Below the pieces are notes generated by a model, which saw only the letters and a list, made by a program, of their open reading frames with translations, was not told the DNA's origin and made no database searches. From Pochonia chlamydosporia 170 (Eukaryota > Ascomycota > Sordariomycetes > Hypocreales > Clavicipitaceae), in contig NC_035796.1 in assembly GCF_001653235.2 (NCBI RefSeq), positions 1,674,001 through 1,738,000 of the forward strand: a DNA stretch of 64,000 nt. Reading direction: 5' to 3'. Below, one piece after another: positions 34,958 to 45,700 of this stretch. Both the position numbers and the translations under genes were made by a program. Positions within the stretch are counted from its first letter, which is position 1. Every line of letters starts with the position of its first letter.

Positions 34958-36797
34958 TGTGTATAGAGGGAGGGGAGATTTTGCGATGGAAGGGCAATTG
35001 GAATTGGTGTAGAGGGGAGATTGTGGGAGGAGAGAAGAGAGAGTTGGTGGTGAGTGATGTTTAACCTTCGGGGAAGAATGGAGATCGGAACCGGATTTTT
35101 TTGGGGGAAAAGCACTCAGAGCTGGGGAGCCGATTTCGGTGGTGGAATTTGTGAGTGCGAGGGTCGGCGGTAGCGACTCAGACTGAAGTGGACAGTAAGG
35201 CAGGCTCTGGACACTCAGTGCCAGGCTGCTTGAGGTGAGTGCTTGTAGTGGTTGCAGTGGCCTGCAGTCAGGGTCAAGCTTGGACTTGCTTGCGTGCTGG
35301 CTGGGGCATGGCCGGTATAATTGATGCTGCTAGTGGCAGATTTGGAGACCCACTTCTTCAACTGACGGGCTGTTATTGGCGCAATTCGGTACATCAGCAC
35401 GCTTAGCATCCACTGAACCCACTACAGCAGAGGGCAGGGGTCCTGTCGATGCAGCCCAGCAACCGGAGCCTCGCTTGTGCATCGTCACATCAGTCAATTG
35501 ATCCAAGATTTTGCCCAGAGCTCCAGATGTCCATCACCAACAGGACCAGTCATCCAACGGCTGTCAAGCGGTGATGGCAATTACCTCGAGTCTGACTGGC
35601 TCTCCATCTTACCAGCGCATTTGCCAAGCACCCAAAACATCCGTTAAAGCATCAATATTCACCCTCAATCCCACCAACCTTCCCATCCGAAGATTCAAAC
35701 AAGACCGTATATCCAGCTGCAAAACCCAAAATCACAAACAACCGCAAATCACATTAAACAAACTCCATCCTACCCATCACAACACACCCGCAACCACTTC
35801 AGCATCCCTCAACCCTGAAGTCATCCTCACCCCGTCCCCGTCAGCCCAAACCAGCATTGTATGACTTTCCACACCTCCGAAGTTGCCTCCGGTCTGGGTC
35901 CAGTCCACGTCCCGCTCCGCTTCCGCACCAGTTCAACGAACAACTTCCTGGTACATGTGAAAATGGTGGCGCCAGTCGGTGTGCGACTCCGAGAACCGTC
36001 GAGGAATTTGATCCTGCTGCGATCCATTGTGCATTTCATGAGTAGGCGAATGCCCTTTTGCGTACTCTCTCTCTCTCACTCCTTTTTTTCTTTTTTTTCT
36101 GTCAACGGGTTTGTGTTGGGATAATGAAGCGACGGTGAGCGGCGATCGTTATGTAGCCGAGATGAGCGACGACGACGCACAAATTGCCCATTGCACTATG
36201 CGACAGTTCGACGGATAGTTTGGAGTGGGCGTCTTGAATGCGCTCGTCGTTCGGTCGACCAGAGGTGGCATCTGTAGCCATGCGACTCGAGCATATCCAG
36301 CCTGGGAACTTGCGAAATGATACAGCGACGCATGCTCCAAATGTACATATCTGCAGGGGGACAGTACCCCAACTATTTTGTTGAACAGCCATCCATGCAA
36401 GATGAGAGCGAAAGAACACCTTAAGAGTCGAATAATATCACATCGAGCCAAAATACAAGGCCAACTCCTCATTGCCAAATCCCACACCGTCCACATATTT
36501 CGCACTGCGACTCCAAACGAAAATCAAAAGGATGTATGTCTAAGCCAACAACTATGCTAATTCGCTATCCCCACCGACACCACAAATGCCAGTTTCCCCA
36601 ATAACCTCACTTGCTAAAAACGATAACCATCCTCTATGATGCACGTCGAGAACCGCAGCCCAGCAGATGCTTTTTGCCTCGTCCCGCCTGTATGTACCAT
36701 CCCAACGCTGTTCAAGCACCCCCAACCCGTAGAGAGTGCCGATATATGCTCCTCCCGAAATCGCCTTCCATCTTGGTGTTCAACCACCATCCGTGGC
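34958..36797. other. ILV5 promoter and UBC12 3' flank
   Basis: About 1.8 kb without a recognised gene. The ILV5-proximal 300 bases hold a Leu3-like box at 35085 and a near-GCN4 GACTCA core at about 35175. Bases 35640-35830 are A/C-rich. A T/C tract lies near 36070-36100. The UBC12 3' UTR is at the right end. Confidence 0.55.
35085..35094. promoter_or_regulatory. Leu3-like site upstream of ILV5
   Basis: TCGGAACCGG matches 9 of 10 positions of CCGGNNCCGG, the target of the Leu3 zinc-cluster activator that responds to isopropylmalate in yeast and controls branched-chain amino-acid genes. It lies about 130 bp upstream of the ILV5 start. One mismatch in a short site makes this suggestive only. 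Confidence 0.4.
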
Positions 36798-37714
36798 TCA
36801 TTTGAGTACCCGATCGTATGGCGTGCCCTTAATGCTTCCTCCGCCCATGGACGTTCGAACGTTGCGCTTGAATGCCTCTCTGTTACTCCGCAAATCCTCA
36901 GCAGCTTCCTTGTTCAAAGGGTCTGATGCGTTGGGTTCCAAGAACAAAAACTATATCCAGGAATTAGTATTCTCCCATCAAATCCCGCCGGACAACGTTG
37001 CGAGCCCAGCCGCCAACCAAAACGATTCAACACTTAGGCTACGCTGGATCCCACGGTCCAAACACAACAAAGGCAATCCATACCTGCAATCCCACTATGA
37101 CCGCATTCAAATTCAAAACCGGCTTCCAGTCCTCCCTCAAAATGTTCAGGCACACCTTCCCCTCCAAATCAATATTCGGGTGATAAATCTTCTCCCTGCA
37201 CCTTACTTTCGGAGGCTCGTGCGGAAAGTTCTGATTGATCGCAAAGTCGAACGTAAATCGGCCGCCCCGGTACATACCCTCGTCAGGCTCGATGGTCAAG
37301 ACAAAGTTGAGAATGTCGTCTGGGTCGGGAAACTCGGTTCTCATCGTTGAACCAAGAGACAGCTCGGATAAATCTTTTGAAAGGGCCTTTTGTCAGCACA
37401 CGTGTTTCTCTACGGGCGACATTTCCGCAACCCGAGGCTGTGAGCTCGTAACCAGTTGCCAAGCGAGTGTAGTTCTGCTGTAGATGTGAATAGCATAGGT
37501 AGTGCGCATACGAACCCTTTTGAACTCTCAACTGCGCGGCCGTCACCTTCTTCTTCTTTCCTCCGCCAGCTTGGCCCTCTGCATTCTCCGCCAGCTTCTG
37601 CTCCTTTTTCTGTAAAACGCGCGAAAAGAAAGCACATTAGCCACAAGGATTCTTCAAGAAAGCTGGATTCTGTTAAAAAAGAGCCATCCATACCATGGAC
37701 CATATCTTCAACAT
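36798..37714 (-). CDS. UBC12: NEDD8-conjugating enzyme Ubc12
   Basis: Four minus-strand exons, 37714-37694, 37609-37516, 37373-37084 and 36950-36798, give 185 residues; introns are 84, 142 and 133 bp. The E2 enzyme that receives NEDD8 from the UBA3-ULA1 E1 and passes it to cullins. The first exon encodes only MLKIWSM, matching the Ubc12-specific N-terminal docking peptide for UBA3; a Lys/Glu-rich linker follows ([19 protein letters not shown]). The UBC fold runs from [12 protein letters not shown], with HPN at [10 protein letters not shown] and the catalytic cysteine near residue 113 in [12 protein letters not shown], to [17 protein letters not shown] in exon 4. Intron 2 starts with the less common GTTCGT, but it is the only donor that restores [14 protein letters not shown]. 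Confidence 0.95.
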
Positions 37715-38430
37715 CTTGGTCGGTCGTTAATGGCCCCGCCTTAGGAGGGGGCCGAACTTTGGTGAGGAATAGAGAGCTCACGTCTTGAGCAAGGGGACGA
37801 AAATGTGGGAAATGGAAAAATTAGGTACGTAGAAGCAGAGGCCTTTAATAGGTCAAAATTCGTCAACAAATCGTCAGAGGGACAGTCATATGCAGATGCT
37901 GAGGTGGTGGTGTTTGCAGGTTCTTGGTTGGAGATGTTGGTGTTGGTCATGGTCTGTCCATGTTGCCACCAGGCACCACCCAGAACTGAACAGCCCACCA
38001 ACCCGCGCCCGCCAAAGCAGAAACAAGCATGACGGCCGATAAGATAAGCAAGACCAAGCAAGTTTATCCGCAGTTTACGCGACCGGTACAAAGAAACAAA
38101 GCTCTAGCACCAGTTCAAAGTTCAGAATGACGCCATTGTCCCGTTTGAAGTTATAAGATGTTTGCAAAATGATCAGTGCATTTGATTGCTTACCTACCTA
38201 GGTAGGTACTTACATCTCGCCGGGAGAAATAAATTCAATGGGGCAGCTTAAAATCGTCTATACGTAAAAAAATGATATTTCCCATGCATTAATACTTAAT
38301 ACAAAAACGTTACAAAGAGAGGTATTCGCATATGAGCCAATTTGTCTACCGTCGACTTTCATGATGATACCTGCCAAACACCACCATTTTTCTTTCCAAA
38401 TGCTATTCCACCGTCCTTGCCATGTACGCC
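37715..38430. other. Spacer between UBC12 and chitin synthase
   Basis: About 700 bases holding the UBC12 promoter and the chitin synthase 3' UTR, with an 18-bp perfect palindrome at 38191. AT-rich at 38240-38330. Confidence 0.6.
38191..38208. repeat. 18-bp perfect palindrome containing TACCTAGGTA
   Basis: TACCTACCTAGGTAGGTA is a perfect 18-bp inverted repeat with no spacer; its centre is the exact TACCTAGGTA (38195-38204). It is the longest member of the family, in the spacer just downstream of chitin synthase. Confidence 0.75.
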
Positions 38431-41307
38431 TTATCTGCGAGCGAAGCAGCACATTATACCCGTCTTACCCAAGAACCACAAGAATCCAATGAATCGAACA
38501 ATAGACAATGCAGCCGTTGCGTACAGCAGGAACTTGAAAAAGTTGGCAGTACGAACAGAAGCGGATTTCTAAAACTTGTCAGTACATGAATTAATTCGTG
38601 ATATGCAACGGCAACACTCACTCCGATGCCAAATGAGTTGAAGTTGTCGCTGGTAATAACAACCACAAGCAAAATATTGGAAAAGAGCCAAGAAACAACC
38701 AGGCCGGTACGGAAGGATTTGTACGAGTCCTCGACGTCCTTCTTCTCGATTTCTTCCACATCCTTGAAGGGCGCAAGAGCTCGTCGGACCGTTTGTTCAA
38801 ATTGACTGTCAATATCTTCTTGTTCCTTTTCGATTTCCTCCACAACGACTTCGTTCTTTTCGCCCTTGGTTACATTCGCAGATGGAAGCGCTTCAGCTTT
38901 GTCTGAACCCTTGGTTCCCCAGGAGACATCGTGCCAGTTGTTGAAGGCATAGACCATGAGAATGTTGATGTAGGTGGACATGAGAAGCAGATAGTACGGG
39001 AAGGAGTGGAACATGTGCCAAGGGTCGAGATACAAGAACGACGCCAGGAAGTAGAGGCCGTAAATGGTGATCAAAGCAATGAGAATCACACCGGCTGCAC
39101 TAGAGCCAGAGAAGAAACTACGCACGAAATCCTCGCTGGAATCGAGCTTGATCTGTTCCGAAATGGGGTCCTTGAAGGCTCGGGCAACCAAGTATCCAGA
39201 CAGGACAAGAATATATCCTTGGATCAGGCCGAATATCATAAATGAGGCAATGTATGTGAACTTGGAGCCCTTTGGCCGGTTACCCAATGCCAGAATAAAC
39301 TGCAGGATGACAAAGGCCAAATACAGGTACTTGAGCAGCGCATTGATAATGGGCGTGGCTGCATCACCAAAAGGCCAGCCGTGGTGCTCTGCGGCATTAG
39401 AGGAGGCGACGACAGGCGTACCGACCAGATCCATGATGACAGTAGTGGTGAGGTAGTAAGAAGCCAGCGAGAACCAGGAGAAGATGACGTTGAGAACGTT
39501 GTAAATCATCTGAATGTGGAAGAAGAACATGCGAATGATGTTGTGACCACTCTTGTACAGTCTTCCGAAATGCATGAGCGAATACAGAGAGGCAGCAAAG
39601 GAACCGTTCAACCAACGTCGACGCTGGCTGATGAACTCGGCAGCACCCTCAGGCACATCGGTCTCACCCTTGGCAGCCTTGATATAGGTCAAATGCCATT
39701 TCTGGCCGGCCTTGGCGACAAGTTCGAAACACAGAATACGATCTTCAGCCAAGAACATGTTCTTTTTGAAGATGTTCATACCGTCAATACCCTTCTTGCC
39801 AAGGATTTTGGACAGCGTGTGGTCACCATGGAAGTACTGCTCGAGGGGGCGGCCCATGATGGCTCGGAATCGATAAGCAGAGAAGGCACCAGGCAAGACG
39901 GAAACGTAACCGAAAGAACTCTCCAAAGGTTTGTCAAGAATATTGGAAATCTTGTACTCAAAGTTCTGGACGGCAACAAGGGGGTTGATAAGCTTCTTGC
40001 CTCCCTTGCCCAACATGGCGTGAATCTCACCACAAGCGCCACCGAGATCCTTGTCGTTGTAAAATCCTTCCCAGAGCGCGAGGAGGGATCGAGGGCTAGG
40101 TTTCGTACCGGCGTCGATGAGAATTGTGACTTCGGGATTCAGGATTCGGCCAAAGGCGTTGAACAACCATCTGTGGGAATTGATCTTCTTGCTATTCTTC
40201 TGCTTGAGACAGAAGATGAACTGCACGGGTGGCAGGTTCTGAGGGCTGTCGCCAGTTGGTCGAATCAGCTGCTGACTGGGGGTCACGGACAGCTGACTGG
40301 TGTATTCAAAGATGTGAGCGACGGTTTCCTTGCCGTCAACGTCCTTCTTGATGACACCGTCCTGATAAACACCAACAGTAGCAAGAACGTCAAGCGTGTT
40401 CTTGTCGGCCTTCTCAATACCGTCAAAGACCAGGCAGACAACAATCTTCTGCCAGGCCGGGCCACCTTTGTTCCAGAAAGTAGACTTCTTGAGATTAACT
40501 ATATCTCGAATATTCTGCATAACACCGTGCAGTGTTCGCGACAGCAACACCTTGTCCTCGTTGTAGTAGGTAATAGCAATGAGCAGCTCTGTATGTCGGT
40601 TATACATACGAGGACGCAAATCGTAACCATTCTTCAGGGTAAAATCATTGGGGTCGCAGGTGGCGGCGGTGTATCGCATCTTCATGAACTCTTCGTTGCC
40701 GCCTTCAACATCACGGTAACGAGGCTGAACAGCGTTCTTGATGGCGCTTGGGACGGGGTAATCGATGCTCAAGACGGATCCTTGTACCAGCTTGACTTTT
40801 CTGGTGTTGTAGCGCTTCAGACCGCCACCCTGGCTCATGCCGCCAGGCTGCTGCTGTCGCTGCATCCAGCTCTCTTCCTCATCATGCACCGCCGAGAGAG
40901 GGCGATCATAAGGGTTGCCAAACCCCTGGGCTTGTCCATACTGACCAAATCCATTATCATTGAAGCCACCAGAGCCAGCTGGAGGGAGTTGTGATGCATT
41001 AGGAGCATACGACTCGGTAAGACTGTAGGCGGAGACGGGTCGGTCAGGGGGCGTGCCAGCACCAAGACGGTCGTGATCGTAGCCGTGTGGGGGAGGTTCA
41101 TTTAGCAAATAGCCACGGGCATCCTCATCATGGTCATGAGGAGGGATGTGATACTGTACAGGATTGTGATTAGCTTTGACGTGGAGAACGGTTGGCGATG
41201 GAAAGGAAATGCTAGCATACGTTGCCGCCCGACGGGAGATCTTGCATTGGGTGTCCGCCATATTCATGGCCCTGGCCCTGGCCGTGACCTTGGCCGTTGT
41301 ATGCCAT
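38431..41307 (-). CDS. Class III chitin synthase
   Basis: Three minus-strand exons, 41307-41221, 41153-38622 and 38568-38431, give 918 residues; introns are 67 and 53 bp. An integral plasma-membrane enzyme that polymerises UDP-GlcNAc into wall chitin. Residues 1-~150 are a Gly/Gln/His/Pro-rich cytosolic tail. The catalytic region contains the CHS-1 signature around [21 protein letters not shown], the [10 protein letters not shown] stretch, EDR at 499-501, and QRRRW at 539-543. Seven or so membrane segments follow, with a charged Glu/Lys loop near residues 790-830, ending [14 protein letters not shown]. Length and the C-terminal end fit class III (chsB/CHS-1 type), the filamentous-fungus class needed for hyphal tip growth. 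Exon 1 ends at N29 with a GTATGC donor, giving the smooth junction SGGN-YHIPPHD. Confidence 0.96.
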
Positions 41308-41976
41308 GATGGGATCAAAAACCAAGTTCTCTCGAGCTCGAAATCGCGGATGTAACTATTCGGGTAGAAATGTTGACGATGCTCAAGAAATAGTTGGTTC
41401 GGTAAATACCGACTCGAAGAGATGGGTGGCTAATGAGAAAGCTGTCAGCCCTTTTTTTTTTTGTCCCTCCTTCGGTTGTTGCAGTTAAAAGGTCCGCGTG
41501 GCAGGCTGGTGCTGGAGCTGGAGCTGGTGTTGGTGCGTACCGTTGACCTCTTCAATTCCAGAGCAAGCAAATCAGGAGGCGGCTAAAAAAAGAGCAGGCG
41601 CCCACTTCACGCAGCAGCTGCGGTCAAGTTCTTAGCGACAAGGCCCCGACTCGGGAAGCTACGTTGATGCCGCAGCTTACGAGAGGATGATGCAGCTTAC
41701 CCCTAACGAGCGTTGAAAGTTGGGTGCAAGATGGAAAATGATGTTGCTGTGCTGTGGGAAAAAGGGGAGAGTTCCACGACGAGCAATGATGAGGAGTAAA
41801 AAGTATGGAGAAGAGGAAGAGTAGCACGAGGTGCTTGACCAAGGTCAGGAATAAAAAAAAGAGGTCAATGTATGAGGGACCAAATCAAGGCGGACTCAGG
41901 GGATCGTTCACAGAGAAGGCGATTTTTTCGGCGATCCCCTTGACGTGCGGCTTGGGCTGTCCAGTGAAGTGCCAAG

Positions 41977-41986
41977 TACCTAGGTA
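41977..41986. repeat. TACCTAGGTA palindrome copy
   Basis: Exact palindrome about 670 bp upstream of chitin synthase, embedded in AAGTACC units (AAGTACC occurs three times in about 30 bases). Confidence 0.65.
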
Positions 41987-42770
41987 AGTACCAAGTACCT
42001 TTGACAAGGCAGCTCTGCAAGTGTGTACTTGCTAACCTCGTTCACTTGACCTGACCTGACCAAGACCAGACCAGTCAGCTGCAGCCAGACAGGACCAGAC
42101 CAGACCTTGTTTGTTTCACAGCTCTCACGCAGCTGATCGGGGTTGTCTCGTCTTTCTTTTCATGCAGTCCATGAGCACCACCAGACCAGACTCGAACAGA
42201 CCAGATAAAGTATTATAATAACTTTGCAAAGCAGTGCACAGCACCAGATGGCACCGGCCGCAAGTCAGCATATGCCGCAGCAAAGGAAAGACTCCATCGA
42301 CACGCAGCAGACGTAACCAAGCATATCAGCATGAGCCAAAATAGGGGACTGACGCTAGCATGGGCTGAGCCACGCTCTCGTGAAGCTTGGTCTCGCGTAC
42401 GTGGAATTGTTTACGGGGCCTGGCACCAATTTGCAAAGACAGAGAGGCCTGACCTCGTTCCTCTGTCGCTGCTGGCTTTCTTGGCCATGGCTGCTGGCTG
42501 GGCTTTCTTCCGTGGGTCCATCCGCCTCCTTCTTTGCCTCCAATTTGGTGTCTCATTGGAATAGCAGTTGGCTTCCCTCCTCCCTGACACACGCTGGGGA
42601 CCACCCAATTCCCGGCACGACCAAGGAATTTCAAGATCAAGAATGACGACGTCAGACGAGACCCACTGGCAAATGGAGCCCTCCTTGACCCTTGGTCAAG
42701 CAGCCGTTTTCCGACCATCGTGTTGTGCGTTAAGCTGGTGCATGCAGTGAGGGTCATGTTCACCAGCAAA

Positions 42771-42779
42771 TACTCCGTA
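42771..42779 (-). repeat. TACGGAGTA motif copy (reverse orientation)
   Basis: Reads TACTCCGTA on plus. Near-matches (TACGGAGGA, TACGGAGGC) follow within 260 bases. Confidence 0.6.
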
Positions 42780-45700
42780 ATCTATCTGGAAATTAAACTT
42801 CTCCCTCGCAGTTCCTGGTCGTTGAGGGCAGACAGTCTAAGTACAAAAACCCGGCTATTTTGTTCCCTGGGTACGGAGGATAGTACGTACAACGAAGAAT
42901 GACCGACTGACTCCTTTTCCTTGCATTTTGGATGCCCATCCTGGCTTGTTGCACAACAGGAAGACAAATTGGGACACGACCATTAGGATGGAGCACCCAG
43001 AGTACGAAATGCTCCATAGCTACGGAGGCCCCAGAATGCATGCCACTCTACGAGCTCATGCAACCAGCCCAAGTCTACTCCCTACAACGGGTGACCTTGT
43101 GGCGGCCACAGACAGTGGCAAGCGGCAAAGTGGTTAGCCTGGAAACATCAGGTTTTCGGTGACAATCTCGAAGAGTTTGACATCAACAGACCAAATGTCT
43201 CAAGCCTCCTCCAATAAGGTTGTTTGGGTGGCAGTTGGACACCTCCCAAACAGTGAGAGCCGCCTCTTTGCAACCACCAAACGCCAACCGTTGTGCAATT
43301 TGCCGATCTCCCATGGAAGCTTGGCACATGACAAAACTCCAGCAAGCCAGTTCATAAAGCCAGGGATTGTTCTATTTCCCGGGCTGGTCATCCTGTCATG
43401 CCATCACCAACCTCTGCTAATAGTGTGTAAGAGTCATATAGAAGATTGTTCATGCTTGAATCAAGCAGTCATCAAGGAGAAGAGACCCTCTGTTGGTCGA
43501 CTTCCGAAAATCGATGGCAGGAACCAAAAGTGGGTAAACGGTTGGAATGCCCAAAGCTAAACCCGTCAAGTACCAACTGGCATTGTCTCCTGGGAATAGC
43601 CGAACGGATCTACCCCAATTGGAAGATGGGCGAAACTCAATCCATCTTCATGTGAACAAGGCATGGACGCCAGATTTTCAACACGCATAATATCGCCATC
43701 TCCATCAGGAATACAAATACGTTTCCGCAGATTTTTTCATCCTTCAGGGTCTGGGTGCTACGAAAGACTTGTCTGCTGTTTCCAACACGAGGATACCCAC
43801 CTTTTTGCATTACAAGATTGAAGGGTGATCTCCCAAAAATAGCACTGGCGGAGCTTGAACCGTGGAGCAACACTTGTTGACGCCCTGGACGTGGCTGGTG
43901 GATTACCAGTTGACATTCTGTGGAGGCGGTGCACTCGGCCCGGCGACACCCAAATGTTCAAGTGTTCGAAATTGCGTGTCAGGCGCTTGCTTCTGCGATG
44001 GACAACTATCGGCAATGTCGAATCCTGTGTTCCGTATCCGATTGTGTGTATGTTTTCAGTGACGTTTTACGTCAGTCATCTGAGCCAAGAGCAACGTTTC
44101 AATCTGTTTCATTAGACGCGCTGCAGGCGGCTGGCGCAAACTACGAATTCTCCGATCAAACGGCAAACTGACAAACAGCCTTCTGCTGACATGAGAACAG
44201 AACGGCAATTTGCTCATAATTAGCCATCTTTGGAATCATTCGAATATAGAGCCTTTCAGACAAAAATACACCTGTATTTGTAAAAGTACTAGTCTCTGAT
44301 ACCGTACTCTCTGGCTGGCGCGAACACAACTCAGACGCAGCAAACATCGCGATTTTGTCATGAGGTTATGTGATCCAACAATGGCCAAACAACAATGTAG
44401 AACTTCATGAACCCTGGCCTGGCATGCTCTGCAGTCAGGACGGCCAGGAGTAAGAAATTTTGGTTACATCTCACCCTATGGATGGCCAAGTTCCTCTCTA
44501 TCTGGCTCAACAGATGGATGTGACGTAACGATGCCGGATGGTCAAACTTTTGTCTCAACCTCATCCCTTCAGATCTCATGTTGCTCGGTAGTAACACCCC
44601 CAGACCGGAAACCCTGAGAAAAGTTCGCCCCGCACCAGGGGAGACGAAGGCTGTCTTTTAATGCAATTGGTATTCTTGTGGGGTAAATGCCTGCGTGTTA
44701 CTCGGAGGCGTAGCTGTCGGGATTCGACCAGCACAGGGTAACCTACACCACGGTGCTTGACAATGTAAGTATATACTCCACAGCGAGTAGATATATCGTG
44801 CTTCGTATGGTCTGTAAGCCAGCAGCACTACTTGCCTGTGTCAGGATTGCCAAATGTCATGTCTCCCTATGTCCTTTGATAGATATATTTATCTCAAGCT
44901 CTTTTGCAGCCACTTCGCTCGGTGGCCTATTTATGTCCCGTGCTCAACTCGCCGATTTGGTTCGATTGCAATAAAGATATATTTTGTACGGCCCATTCGT
45001 GTGGTCGCCATGGCGTGAAGGGATTTGTCGCTGGGCCTCATATACCGCTGATTGACAAAGTCGGCGGAAATAACATTGTCAAACTCATTACTTTCATCTC
45101 CAGCATTAGCACGGTTTGCGTAATTCGCAAGACTCAAGTGATAGACTTGAGACATCCGAGCTAGAAATAGGGAATGTTGTGGCACAATTGGGGTCATGTC
45201 AAGACTCCTGGACTGGAGGTTGTAATGGCGTCCATGAGCGGCGGGTCAGGCTCACGTTTTGTGATAGACGAATTAATGCTCGGGATAGATTACACAATAG
45301 CTACTACATGTTGTGCAGCAGTAGTGTAATCTATTGAACAGTTGAGGAGAGGCTTTGGAGATTTCTCGGTTTTGATGTAGGGTTTGGAAGAGGCATTGCG
45401 ACGATTTGGTTCGACTTGAGCATTAGCGTTCGGGCTAATGATTGACTTACAGGACACATATAGATGTTGCAGAGAAATCACTGTTTCATCTAGTATCTGG
45501 ATAGGGCTAGATAGACAGGCAGGTCAATCGCTTCTCACAGCCTGAACCACGACAATACACATACCAGAGGAAGGATAGCAGCCCGAGTCGAGCACTCCAT
45601 CTGACCAAGCACACCTCTGTCACAACTGTGCTGCAAGTCTCAACTGTTCTGCACCACCAGCAAGTCGCCTTTGAAGAGTTTTACAATGAGTCGACATATT

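Noticed and set aside
39381..40994. 537-codon plus-strand open frame opposite chitin synthase
   Set aside because: It is the exact antisense of strongly conserved chitin synthase codons. Biased codon use (few TTA, CTA, TCA) leaves the opposite strand open; there is no family signature or start context.
44700..44760. tRNA-like GGTCGAATCCCGAC sequence
   Set aside because: It is one base short of the GGTTCGANTCC B-box and no A-box or cloverleaf stems could be found at proper spacing.
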